From: Clostridia bacterium
Lineage (GTDB): Bacteria > Bacillota > Clostridia > Lutisporales > Lutisporaceae
Direction: 5' to 3'
Length of the DNA: 33,372 nucleotides
NCBI GenBank assembly: GCA_029256325.1
Contig: JAQSYD010000041.1
Span: 1 to 33,372 of the forward strand
Below the pieces are notes generated by a model. It was not told the origin of the DNA. It worked only from the letters and a program-made list of their open reading frames with translations, and did no database searches. Shown one piece after another: positions 24,012-32,714 of the stretch. A program made the translations under genes and the position numbers. The stretch's first letter is position 1. Each line of letters begins with the position of its first letter.

Positions 24012-25862
24012 CTAGTTCCCTCCGATACCTTTATCCAAACTTGCGCCGGTTATTTTATTTACCAATGAATTGGAAATAAGAATCATGATAATCAATATAA
24101 GGTTGATAGCGCTGGAAAATGCATACAATCCCATCTCGTCAAAGTAATCCAATGATGTTGCAACGATAAATCCCTGAGTACATAAAAGCATAAATAGGGA
24201 TAATTCTCTCAAGCATGTCATAAACGGAAGCAGATATCCGCTTATAATAGAAGCTTTCTGAATTGGGATTATAATTTTAAACATCCTTTTATGCCATGGT
24301 ATACCATGGATAATGGCGGCCTCTTCAATTTCATTGCTAAGCTGCAGCATTGAATTCAATGAGCTTCGACTTGCAAAAGGAATGTACTTAACAGTACCTA
24401 CTATGATTAATAAAGCATAGGTGTTAAACAAATTAATTGTCTCATTTGAGAACATGATGAAGAATGCAACACCTACTGCTATAGAAGGCATCAGATATGG
24501 AAGAAATGCAACACTATTTACATAATTCGCCCATTTACTCCTTCGATTTTTAGATACAGAATAACCGATCAGCGTACCGATGGTTCCTGCTAATAATGCA
24601 CAGCTGACCGCTACAAACAAGGTACCCTTAAAAGCATTCCAAATTGTCGGGTTAAATAAAATACCCTGCTGCCCATACATACCTTTTTCTGCAATATTAT
24701 CACTAGTTAACCACCACTTAGTTGTCAGATTGCTTATATTTCCGGTGTAAAGGAAGCTATAATCCCCTGGATTCGGAAGAATTGTTTCAAAAGCAAAAGA
24801 AATAATCGGAAATATGCTGGTAAAGAAGGTAAGTACTATTAAAATTATAGCAATCACATTTTTTCCTACCTTACCCAATTTAATCTTTGAAATCTGTCCG
24901 GATTTTCCGGTCACTGTTGTATAGCTCTTACGGCTCCTAAGGCTAACTTGATTCATCAGCAGTATTGCTACACCAAACATCATCATGATAATTGCCAGTA
25001 TACTGGCCTCCCCAGTATACTTGGAGTTTAAGGAAATATATTTTGTGGAAAGTGTAGTAAGACCCAAATAATGCGGAACTGGATAGCTTCCCATAGAGCT
25101 TCCAAACACAAGAAGAATAGTTGACAAAATAGCTGGTTTTACCATGGGTATTGTAATACGAAACATTGTTTTCCATTTGGGTGTATTCAAAATTGTTGCT
25201 GCTTCCTCAAGATTCGCATCCATATTTCGAAAGATACCCCCGATTAGGATATAAGCAAATGGAGCATAATGCAAGCCCAAAACCAAAGCACTAGGGAACA
25301 GGCCCTCACACCACCATTTCGGCATGTATATCCCCATCATAGCAGCGAGCAAACCATTTGAGGTTCCTGTTACTACATTGCTATTAAACACATTCTGCCA
25401 AACAACCGCAAGTGTCCACTGGGGCATAATATATGGGAAAATAAATATTGAGCTTAAATACTGTTTAAATTTAAGATTTGTCCTTGTCACTAAAAATGCA
25501 AAAATCCCACCATAAAAAATTGAAATAATACATGCAAAGGCAGCGAGCGAAACTGTATTTATTAATGGTGTCCATAGGTTTGTCTTTGCAAGTCTGCTCG
25601 TAAACAAATCCACATAGTTGACAACTGAATAGCCTGTTACTTTCTGTGTCAGATGAGCGTCTATCGTACCCGGATGAATCGCGAAGGTATCATTTACAAT
25701 AGCTATGATAGGTACGAAGGTTGTAAGTGTAAGAACAATTCCAAATAAAAGCAGAATTACATTCTGCGGTTTTGAAAAAAAAGCCTTCACTTTATTGAGC
25801 ACAATCATATAATTGCTGGGCTTTTTCATCTCAACTGGACTTTTTATCTCTATCCGATTCAT
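24012..25862 (-). CDS. ABC transporter permease, two fused membrane domains
   Basis: A 616-residue permease of the FbpB/AfuB/PotB type in which both transmembrane domains are in one chain, with about 12 helices. Each half carries an EAA coupling loop: LEEAATILNTPKWKTMFRIT in the first and EIEEAAIIHGIPWHKRMFKI in the second. The ORF is open from 25898, but AAGGAGGT five bases before the ATG at 25862 sets that start. A stable hairpin lies in the 74-base gap to the binding-protein gene. Relatives import ferric iron, polyamines or sugar phosphates; the linked Hpt-like sensor points to a phosphorylated sugar or related ligand (inferred). Confidence 0.9.
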   Translation of the reverse strand: MNRIEIKSPVEMKKPSNYMIVLNKVKAFFSKPQNVILLLFGIVLTLTTFVPIIAIVNDTFAIHPGTIDAHLTQKVTGYSVVNYVDLFTSRLAKTNLWTPLINTVSLAAFACIISIFYGGIFAFLVTRTNLKFKQYLSSIFIFPYIMPQWTLAVVWQNVFNSNVVTGTSNGLLAAMMGIYMPKWWCEGLFPSALVLGLHYAPFAYILIGGIFRNMDANLEEAATILNTPKWKTMFRITIPMVKPAILSTILLVFGSSMGSYPVPHYLGLTTLSTKYISLNSKYTGEASILAIIMMMFGVAILLMNQVSLRSRKSYTTVTGKSGQISKIKLGKVGKNVIAIILIVLTFFTSIFPIISFAFETILPNPGDYSFLYTGNISNLTTKWWLTSDNIAEKGMYGQQGILFNPTIWNAFKGTLFVAVSCALLAGTIGTLIGYSVSKNRRSKWANYVNSVAFLPYLMPSIAVGVAFFIMFSNETINLFNTYALLIIVGTVKYIPFASRSSLNSMLQLSNEIEEAAIIHGIPWHKRMFKIIIPIQKASIISGYLLPFMTCLRELSLFMLLCTQGFIVATSLDYFDEMGLYAFSSAINLILIIMILISNSLVNKITGASLDKGIGGN

Positions 25863-25878
25863 AGGTACCTCCTTAAAA

Positions 25879-25910
25879 GGCATCAAAGGTGCTTGCACGC
25901 CTTTGATGCC
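25879..25910. promoter_or_regulatory. Intercistronic hairpin between binding-protein and permease genes
   Basis: GGCATCAAAGG (25879-25889) pairs perfectly with CCTTTGATGCC (25900-25910). It lacks a T tract and overlaps the permease leader. Such hairpins often stabilise the upstream binding-protein mRNA or reduce downstream expression. Confidence 0.65.
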
Positions 25911-25936
25911 ACTAAATACAGGATTACAATACTAAA

Positions 25937-27328
25937 TTATTTTTTTGCAGTTCCTTCACTATACTTTGTAAGCAGTTCAATCCAGCTGCCCACAGTAAAT
26001 GATACTGAAGAACAATATTGCGGATCTTCAAGAACAAGCTTGCCATTTGTTGTCCACCAGTCATAACCTCTGTCATTCTTGCTGTCATAAACATTGACGC
26101 CATTTTCATATCCGCCTTTGCTATGGTTGTAAGCTGCTTCTGTTGCTGTTGCTACCTCAGGATTTGCAGAGTAGCCGCCCATATCCTTACCCCATGCACT
26201 AAAGCCATCTTTTGTGCTTGACATATAGGCAATTAACGCACATGCTGTCCAAGGAAGAGGGCTGTTATTTGTTACAAATAAGTAATGACAATAACCATAA
26301 CCACCGATTCCATTATAATCATCCTGATATGCAGCTACCGTTATGTTATTCTTGGAAACAGAAGCCGATTCTTCAACTGAACGAAGCTTTGAATATACCA
26401 ATAAACCGCTTTGGTCTGTTGCAGAATCTGCTACTAACGTATTGCAGATTGGTCCGTCATCTGTTTGAGCATTATAGCTTTCTACCCATAATTTTATCCA
26501 TGCAAGTGCATACTTTCCGTTTTCACCTAAGCCTAGGTCCTCAGCATCTTTTGCAAGTTCATCGATAAAAGGTTTGAAATATGCTTGTTTTGTGCTGTCA
26601 AGGGCATCATATGCCTCTTTTAACCAAGCTGCATATTTGTCCTGTGTTAACATGTACAAGAAATTCTTACCTACTATTTCGGAATCAATATCCATATAAA
26701 GCGCATGAACATCTTTGTTTACAAAATCCCAGCTATTCTTGTAAATTGCGCTGCCAGTATTATTAAACATGAATACCTTGTTCAGGGTTTGAAGCGGAAG
26801 GTATCCAGTGTAAGCATCTGCAGTTGTATCGTTAGCCTTAGCCCATTCCTGTGGAATGTATGTTTTTAGGACTCCTGTCTGTACCATTTTACTTTCAATT
26901 TGGTTGCCATCTTGAATCAAGGTCATCGCAAAAGTACCTTTTTCTTTTAATGAATCTGCAGTTAACTGATCAAAGATCTTATTGTTCTTAGGCTGTTGCC
27001 ATTCATACTCCATTGTGTATGAAGGATCAATACTTTTTAGGTATTCAATAAATAGTGGAATTGCTGTTTTACCACGGCTGGAATTGCCGACACCATAAAA
27101 GGTTTTGCCATTGGATTCCTCAATCGCTTTTTTTGCAAGCTCTTCCATACTCATGGACTCCGCTTCTTTGATGATCTTTTCAATCTCCGAAAGGTTTGCG
27201 TCTTCTTTTACTTCAGTAGCTGCTGGTTGTGCATTGTTAGCTGAATTTGGATTTGTACATCCAGCCAGTGACATTAACACCATACAGCAAACAAGCAATA
27301 CTGATGTGAAACGTTTGAATTTTTTCAC
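25937..27328 (-). CDS. ABC transporter substrate-binding lipoprotein
   Basis: A 463-residue extracellular binding protein. The start is GTG at 27328 with AGGGGGA nine bases upstream. The signal peptide MKKFKRFTSVLLVCCMVLMS is followed by lipobox SLAGC. A Glu-rich linker leads into a type II binding fold (KTFYGVGNSSRGKTAIPLF; LTADSLKEKGTFAMTLIQDG; later VTNNSPLPWTACALIAYMSS). It would hand its ligand to the permease/ATPase encoded next. It is longer than typical ferric-binding proteins (about 340) and lacks an obvious iron-binding Tyr-Tyr pair, so an organic ligand is more likely. First gene of the transport unit, behind its own regulated leader. Confidence 0.85.
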   Translation of the reverse strand: MKKFKRFTSVLLVCCMVLMSLAGCTNPNSANNAQPAATEVKEDANLSEIEKIIKEAESMSMEELAKKAIEESNGKTFYGVGNSSRGKTAIPLFIEYLKSIDPSYTMEYEWQQPKNNKIFDQLTADSLKEKGTFAMTLIQDGNQIESKMVQTGVLKTYIPQEWAKANDTTADAYTGYLPLQTLNKVFMFNNTGSAIYKNSWDFVNKDVHALYMDIDSEIVGKNFLYMLTQDKYAAWLKEAYDALDSTKQAYFKPFIDELAKDAEDLGLGENGKYALAWIKLWVESYNAQTDDGPICNTLVADSATDQSGLLVYSKLRSVEESASVSKNNITVAAYQDDYNGIGGYGYCHYLFVTNNSPLPWTACALIAYMSSTKDGFSAWGKDMGGYSANPEVATATEAAYNHSKGGYENGVNVYDSKNDRGYDWWTTNGKLVLEDPQYCSSVSFTVGSWIELLTKYSEGTAKK

Positions 27329-27385
27329 TTATTCATTCCCCCTAATTCTATTGATTTAGTTCCCCAATAGTCTCTCTTTGAACCC

Positions 27386-27409
27386 TCATGAGATATTTTA
27401 TCTTCATGA
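27386..27409. promoter_or_regulatory. Inverted repeat in the leader of the ABC importer operon
   Basis: TCATGAGATA and TATCTTCATGA flank TTT as an imperfect dyad, about 60 bases before the binding-protein start. It is a candidate site for the AraC-type response regulator encoded immediately upstream, or it may overlap the promoter. The rest of the gap 27329-27614 is AT-rich. Confidence 0.35.
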
Positions 27410-27614
27410 TAGTTTCATTTTACAAATAATCTGATTTTCATAACAGTAGACAAATCTGTTATTATTTTGTTTTTTCTGACATTTTATAAATACTCGTTTT
27501 AAGTTATATTTATTGGGCTACTTTTAAAAAAGAAAAGTCGTTGAAATGTTATTTAAATCAGACTTTAGTGGGAATTGTTATCTTATAAAAGAATGAAAGA
27601 TATGCAAAATTATA

Positions 27615-27640
27615 AGCCCTTTCATTTACATGAAAGGGCT
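27615..27640. terminator. Hairpin after the response-regulator gene
   Basis: AGCCCTTTCAT (27615-27625) pairs perfectly with ATGAAAGGGCT (27630-27640) around TTAC. The minus-strand tail is A/T rich but without a long T run. It separates the sensor unit from the importer unit. Confidence 0.7.
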
Positions 27641-27652
27641 CATTAGATATGC

Positions 27653-28441
27653 TTAGAAATGTATCTGTTCTTTTTGTTTATCCCTGCTGCTTCGATCCTG
27701 ATACTCCGAGGGAGATACACCTACCATTTTTTTAAACATACTGCTGAAATATGTAATATCACGATATCCTACCAGTTCAGCCACTTCATACACCTTATAT
27801 CTGCAATCACATAACAGGTTCATCGCTGCATGTATACGATACTGAGTTATATATGACATAATTGTATAATATGTTTCTTTTTTAAAGATGCGACTTAGAT
27901 GGCCTCCACTGATTCCCAATGACTCACCGATAGTATCAACACTCATCTTGCGGTCATTGTAATGGTTTGCAATATAATCTATGGCCTCCATTACATACTT
28001 GCTTTTATCTCCTTTTTTTAACATGATGCTAACTTCTTTTATGTTTGTATCAATTTGCTTTCTATCATTAACAATCTTATTATGGATATTCAATACCGTT
28101 TTTTCTAACTCCCCATCCTGAAATGGTTTTAATAAATAATCTGATGCAGAAAGCTTAACCGCTCTCTGTGCATACAAAAAATCATTATGTGCAGTAAGAA
28201 AAATCACACGGACATCCTTGTTTACTTCGCGCAAGCACCTCAGCATCTCGATTCCGTCCATCTTTGGCATTTTTATATCTGTAATAATCAAATCTGGATT
28301 ATATTTTTGCGCTGCCTCAAGTCCTTCCAATCCATTCGAAGCTTCTGCCACCACCATACAGTCCAAAGCCAACCAATCAACCCCTAATACAATTCCTTTG
28401 CGCACAAGCTGTTCATCATCAACTACCAAAACCTTAAGCAT
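27653..28441 (-). CDS. Response regulator with AraC-type DNA-binding domain (YesN/HptR-like)
   Basis: A 262-residue cytosolic regulator. The receiver domain has the acid pair D8-D9 (LVVDDEQ), phospho-acceptor D55 (DLIITDIKMPKMDG), T83 and K105 (YLLKPF). A linker leads to two AraC helix-turn-helix motifs (MSVDTIGESLGISGGHLSRI; YKVYEVAELVGYRDITYFSS), ending in FKKMVGVSPSEYQ. The ATG at 28441 is preceded by GGGGGGAGG and overlaps the end of the kinase gene by 8 bases, so the pair is translationally coupled. It probably activates the binding-protein/permease/ATPase operon next to it. Confidence 0.92.
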   Translation of the reverse strand: MLKVLVVDDEQLVRKGIVLGVDWLALDCMVVAEASNGLEGLEAAQKYNPDLIITDIKMPKMDGIEMLRCLREVNKDVRVIFLTAHNDFLYAQRAVKLSASDYLLKPFQDGELEKTVLNIHNKIVNDRKQIDTNIKEVSIMLKKGDKSKYVMEAIDYIANHYNDRKMSVDTIGESLGISGGHLSRIFKKETYYTIMSYITQYRIHAAMNLLCDCRYKVYEVAELVGYRDITYFSSMFKKMVGVSPSEYQDRSSRDKQKEQIHF

Positions 28442-30155
28442 GATCTGTTGCCTCCCCCCGTATAACTGGCAGCACAACCGTTACCTTCGTTCCACCATTT
28501 TCAATTGCATCAACCGTAACCCCAAATTCATCACCATAGCGAAGTCTTATAATGGTATCTACATTATAAAATCCAATATGCTCGGCCAATCTGTTTCTAT
28601 CCCTACTGTTCAGACAATCCATTATTTCCTCGCTCATGCCGCAGCCGTCATCAGATACTGATATAAGAAGCTTCTCTTTTTCTTTACATACATTGATATA
28701 TATATTTCCATCATCTCTATCAGCTAGGCCATGAATTATAGCGTTTTCTACCAATGGCTGGATGACTATCTTTGGTACAATACATTTCTCTAGATCGTTT
28801 TGTATTTCTGCAACATATGTAAATCTTTCACCGAAACGTATCCGCTGTATATCTACATAACACTGCGTAAGAGTCAGCTCTTCCTTCAATGTAATGAAAT
28901 GCTTTGATGAAATACTAGTTCGTAAAATCTTAGCCAGACTTGCTACCAAAGTTGATACCTCTGGGATATTGTTTGCCTTTGCTACCCATTTTATGGTATC
29001 TAGTGTATTATAGATAAAATGAGGATTTAATTGAGCTTGCATCATGGCGATATTTGAATCATTTAGCTCCTGTTGTTGTTTAACCTGACGCTCCACATTA
29101 TCGCGAAGTTTGCCTGACATCGTATTAAATTTGATTGCCAAACCGCCAAATTCATCTATTCTTTCTGTTTCAATTCGAGTATCCAGATAGCCCTTTTCTA
29201 CTTCATGCATTGCTTCTGTAATTGTATGAATCGGTTCCGCAAGACTATTACTAAGTCTTATGGAAACCCCTATACAAAGCATCAAGCTAAATAAAGTCAT
29301 GATAGCACAAACTGTGTACATCGTCCTGCTTATATCCGTTGTAAAGACTTCATCCCTTTGCAGTGCAACATACAATCCCGTAGAGCCTATTGGCGAAATA
29401 TAGAATTTGCATTCCTTGCTTAAATCTGTTAAAGCTCCACCTTTCATAAGCTGTTCCCTTAAAGCTGGTCCAATGGATTTCTCCGTCGCCGATTCTGTAC
29501 TGTAAATTGTGTCCCATTGTCCATCTAAAATAACAATACTGTCCTGTGGGCTATACGTATCACTCAGAAGACTGTCAAAATCTGCTGACCTCATCCCAAC
29601 TACAATATATCCGATACAATTTCCTTGGTTATCATTTATTGTCCTTGCCGATCTTAGTAAAATATCCTTTGAATTGCTTGCATACTTGTTTTCACCACGC
29701 ATAACCAGCGCATCCGGTAGGTCAGCCGCCGCCTTTAAAATTCCCCAATAGGTAGGAAGCTTGGTATTTATAGCTCTTGTACTAGTTGAGTATTTACAAA
29801 TTCCTCCTACAGAATATAGCTCGAATTGTGCTACTTTTCTGAGCTCAGAGGTTGAAGCATACAATGCCTGATATGTTTTATTACGATTTTCTTCATTCTT
29901 TTCATACAAGGTTTCAATAACCATTTCGTTGTTATTCAAATCTTGGCTGATAACATCCAGCTTATCAAAAAAGCCAGTCAATGCAACTTCAATACTGCTT
30001 AATTGCATTTTAATTTCCGTCTGATGATCCATTTCTATTTTCACTTTAAAAAAATGAATCATTAAGAAACTACATATAAGTAGTGGCAGAATTGCAACTA
30101 AAATAAAACAAAATAGTAATTCCCTTTTAAATGATCTCCTAATATAATTTCTCAT
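28434..30155 (-). CDS. Sensor histidine kinase (YesM/HptS-like)
   Basis: A 573-residue membrane kinase. Helix 1 (about 13-36) and helix 2 (about 277-300) enclose an extracellular sensor of about 240 residues with a Cache-like look (GYIVVGMRSADFD, DSIVILDGQWDTIYSTE). HAMP follows (about 300-355). The phospho-acceptor is H379 in AQLNPHFIYNTL, a His_kinase-type (PF06580) motif, and the ATPase N-box is PLVENAIIHG with DDGCGM and GGTKVTVVLP. It starts 15 bases after the upstream binding-protein gene. The arrangement binding protein, kinase, AraC regulator is that of S. aureus HptA-HptS-HptR, where the binding protein modulates the kinase in response to hexose phosphate. The actual signal here is not known. 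Confidence 0.92.
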   Translation of the reverse strand: MRNYIRRSFKRELLFCFILVAILPLLICSFLMIHFFKVKIEMDHQTEIKMQLSSIEVALTGFFDKLDVISQDLNNNEMVIETLYEKNEENRNKTYQALYASTSELRKVAQFELYSVGGICKYSTSTRAINTKLPTYWGILKAAADLPDALVMRGENKYASNSKDILLRSARTINDNQGNCIGYIVVGMRSADFDSLLSDTYSPQDSIVILDGQWDTIYSTESATEKSIGPALREQLMKGGALTDLSKECKFYISPIGSTGLYVALQRDEVFTTDISRTMYTVCAIMTLFSLMLCIGVSIRLSNSLAEPIHTITEAMHEVEKGYLDTRIETERIDEFGGLAIKFNTMSGKLRDNVERQVKQQQELNDSNIAMMQAQLNPHFIYNTLDTIKWVAKANNIPEVSTLVASLAKILRTSISSKHFITLKEELTLTQCYVDIQRIRFGERFTYVAEIQNDLEKCIVPKIVIQPLVENAIIHGLADRDDGNIYINVCKEKEKLLISVSDDGCGMSEEIMDCLNSRDRNRLAEHIGFYNVDTIIRLRYGDEFGVTVDAIENGGTKVTVVLPVIRGEATDHA

Positions 30156-30170
30156 ATCTACGCCATTCCT

Positions 30171-31187
30171 TTAATGATTCAATGCATCCCATTTTTTAAG
30201 TATCTCACTTCTGTTGCTGCTAGCCCACTTCAAATCGAAGTCTATGAATTTCACTTCTTCTGCGTCCCAGGTTTCAGAATTTGATATATCTTTTCGCACT
30301 GATCTTCTATAACAATGTTCTACAATCATTTTCTGTACATCCTTACTCATGATGAAATTTAAAAATAACCTGGCATTCTCTTCATGGGGCGCATTTAAGA
30401 TCAAAGCGCTTCCGTCTGGAATTGCACTGGTTCCTTCAATGGGATATACCATCGTTATATCTATACCTGCTGCAATTCTTTTCAATGCACTTTCTTCCAA
30501 AGTAATTCCTATCAGCTTTGTTCCCGAAGCCACTTCATTTATAACTTCACTGGAATCCTCAAGGGTTTTTCCATCTAAAACATTAGAAAATTGCTCTAAA
30601 GCATTCCAGTTTTCCTTTCCCATTACTTGCATTAAAGTCATTAATATCGTATAACTGGAACCAGACTTATGGGGATCGGCATAAGCAATCTTACCTTTCC
30701 ACCTCTCCTGCAGTAAATCTTTCCACCCCTGTGGCGCTGCTGTTTCATATACTAGTTTGTTATTGTAGACAAATACAATCGGCAATTTTGAAAATACTGT
30801 CCATTTACTGCTGTCAGATTTATAAGTCTGCTCTAGCATCTCTTCCTGACTATATTGATATGGTGCGAAATACTCGCTATAAGCTTCCAAACTTTCCACA
30901 CCTCCGCCAAACATCACATCACCAATTGGCTTGTCACTATCATTTGCAATTTGCTCTAAAATTTCTGTAGTACCGCCGCTAATAACCTGCACCCATATGC
31001 CTGTCCGCTCCTCAAACTCTTTGATTATTGGACTATATACTTCTTCTTTATGTGATGTATAGACTACTAGCTTGTTCTCTTCATCAAGTGAATAATCATC
31101 ATTCATCACAGATAAAGAAGAACAAGCGCTCAAAAAAACCATCAAAAATAAAAATATGATATAATATCTTCTCCGCGTCTGCTTCAT
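30171..31187 (-). CDS. Sensor-linked substrate-binding lipoprotein (HptA/AfuA-like)
   Basis: A 338-residue type II binding protein of the ferric/sugar-phosphate group. A short signal peptide ends in the lipobox FLSAC. The mature part begins with the family's LVVYTSHKEEVYSPIIKEFE and continues with GIWVQVISGGTTEILEQI, PIGDVMFGGGVESL and MVYPIEGTSAIPDG. The ATG at 31187 has AGGA ten bases upstream; the alternative ATG at 31196 is too close to it. First gene of the sensor unit, so it more likely presents ligand to the kinase than to a permease; it could also serve the downstream ABC importer as a second receptor. Confidence 0.85.
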   Translation of the reverse strand: MKQTRRRYYIIFLFLMVFLSACSSLSVMNDDYSLDEENKLVVYTSHKEEVYSPIIKEFEERTGIWVQVISGGTTEILEQIANDSDKPIGDVMFGGGVESLEAYSEYFAPYQYSQEEMLEQTYKSDSSKWTVFSKLPIVFVYNNKLVYETAAPQGWKDLLQERWKGKIAYADPHKSGSSYTILMTLMQVMGKENWNALEQFSNVLDGKTLEDSSEVINEVASGTKLIGITLEESALKRIAAGIDITMVYPIEGTSAIPDGSALILNAPHEENARLFLNFIMSKDVQKMIVEHCYRRSVRKDISNSETWDAEEVKFIDFDLKWASSNRSEILKKWDALNH

Positions 31188-31368
31188 GTGCTTCATTTCC
31201 TTTTATTTATATTTGGGGCTGCACCCTTTAATCAAAGCAGGAAACATTTACTACGGTCTTATATGTTATCTCCTACAATCCTTTTTCATAACTTTATATA
31301 TCTTTTATAGTGAGAACAGCTTATATGGCACTTTAATAACAAACGAAAATATTCCAATTATTGTGTAT

Positions 31369-31397
31369 ATTCTATCATATGTTTTTATAATCAACAA
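31369..31397 (-). promoter_or_regulatory. Promoter of the sensor operon
   Basis: On the minus strand TTGTTG (31392-31397) and TAGAAT (31369-31374) are exactly 17 bases apart. The transcript would have a leader of about 170 bases before the lipoprotein gene. The rest of the gap 31398-31630 shows no gene. Confidence 0.65.
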
Positions 31398-31631
31398 TTA
31401 TATTTACTTCTGTATACTATAAACTGTCACTTACTTTTAAGGACCCCAAAATGCTGGCATAAAAGAGAAATATCTATTGAAAAAGTATTATATATTCCCG
31501 CTGAATAAAAGATTAACAAAATAACCCGCTTAGAACCTGTTACGAGAATTACAGTCTTCGACCATTCCACTTAGTATAGAACTGGAATTCATTTATTTCT
31601 AATCGCTTCACACATGTGCAAAAAATAAAAA

Positions 31632-31656
31632 ATACTCGGGCATGTTGCCTGAGTAT
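31632..31656 (-). terminator. Terminator after ssrA fragment 3
   Basis: ATACTC (31632-31637) pairs with GAGTAT (31651-31656), extended by G-U and two G-C pairs, with a 7-base loop and TTTTTTATTTTTT following on the minus strand. It begins 17 bases after the CCA end of ssrA fragment 3. Confidence 0.85.
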
Positions 31657-31673
31657 CTAATCTTGCACAATAT

Positions 31674-31868
31674 TGGTGGAGGCGAGGCGACTCTTATGAA
31701 TCGAACCCCTGTCCGAAAGTGCTTCGACCAGCGCAGACGGTGATTTTACATTCCCTATACTACACGTCCGACCTTAGGTTATGGCTTCAGTAGCTTCATA
31801 ATGCGTTATCTGTCTCAAAGCTTTCAATGTAACGTTCACCTCTAAATGACACTCTATTTATAGTGTGG
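31674..31868 (-). pseudogene. ssrA: tmRNA (ssrA) 3' fragment, copy 3
   Basis: About 195 bases match the same 3' portion of tmRNA as copy 1, from near CCACACT through GTCATTTAGAGGTGAACG and GGGAATGTAAAATCACCGTC to the end GCCTCCACCA. Two differences from copies 1 and 2 stand out. About 16 bases are missing between CTGGT and GAAGCA. The T-arm is interrupted: after GGGGTTCGATTC comes ATAAGAGTCGCC before TCGCCTCCACCA. The acceptor end (CTCCACCA) also differs from the CTACACCA of copies 1 and 2, so it came from a different ssrA. The 5' half and tag are absent. Confidence 0.85.
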
Positions 31869-31977
31869 TAGCATAAAACGCCTTAATTTTTGCGTATTGC
31901 AGTACTCCCAAAATTCCATTTAAATCAGTTTATGTTATCCATAGTTCTTGAATATCGCACTATCCTTTGTATTTTCT

Positions 31978-32595
31978 TCATTTCTTAATCCGTTCTACTC
32001 TATACCCAATCGCTTTATTGCTTTCCCTATAGCATTGCTTTATCAAATCTTCTTTTAAGGGTTCTCCCTTTAAATAAGTATCAAAGTCTATTTGATTTTT
32101 TTCACCGTAATATTTTTCTAATAGAATTACTTCTAAATCTTCTTGAGATGTTAGTTTATAATCATTTAATATATGTTTTATATTGAACCCCTCTTTTCGC
32201 AATGCTCTTCCCAGCAAAATGCATCGGTGGCAATTGATAGGATCTTGCATCGCTCCCATTAATACTATTCTGTATCCCTTTTTACATCCGACCTTTAAAC
32301 GTTCAATCCCATTCAAGAAATCTTTATCATATATTACTTTTTCAAAATCAGCGTACCCCTCCTCAGTGTATAGCTTCTTATCTTCTCTTTGAGCAGCAAA
32401 CTCCTTTCCCATGTAAATATATAAAAATCCATTTTCTGCCAGTGTTTTTGCAATAGTTTCTTTATTAAATTGAATATTATATTTAGAATATGGCGTCCCT
32501 CTAATATCCACTACGCAGTTTATATCGTAATATCTTAACATATCCAATAACTGATCTACTGAATAATTTGAATGACCTATTGTAAATATATCCAT
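31978..32595 (-). CDS. DUF488 family protein
   Basis: A 205-residue protein of the DUF488 family (PF04343). Visible family marks are FTIGHSNYSVDQLLDML, the DIRGTPYSKYN loop and the cysteine motif INCHRCILLGRAL, in which Cys and His residues are conserved. GAGGAG lies before the ATG. The biochemical role is not established for this family; the HCHR-like motif suggests metal or nucleic-acid contacts, but that is inference. It lies 119 bases downstream of the DUF523/DUF1722 gene; the two may be co-transcribed. The gap 31869-31977 to ssrA fragment 3 has no clear feature. Confidence 0.85.
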   Translation of the reverse strand: MDIFTIGHSNYSVDQLLDMLRYYDINCVVDIRGTPYSKYNIQFNKETIAKTLAENGFLYIYMGKEFAAQREDKKLYTEEGYADFEKVIYDKDFLNGIERLKVGCKKGYRIVLMGAMQDPINCHRCILLGRALRKEGFNIKHILNDYKLTSQEDLEVILLEKYYGEKNQIDFDTYLKGEPLKEDLIKQCYRESNKAIGYRVERIKK

Positions 32596-32714
32596 ACTTC
32601 ATCTTCTCCTCTTCGATCCATTTACGAACAGATATAATAGCCTATGATTCATCATTTCATATAGCGCATCTATACATATCACATAAACATTAATGCAAAA
32701 TGATGTTTTCTGTA

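Noticed and set aside
31240-31430. Possible small gene or riboswitch in the sensor-operon leader
   Set aside because: Apart from the promoter, no conserved aptamer core or coding frame could be found.
362-32392. Plus-strand open frames such as those at 722-988, 4535-5110, 11979-12221, 12358-12873 and 28218-28661
   Set aside because: Each lies opposite a well-supported minus-strand gene, lacks a ribosome binding site and has no recognisable protein features.
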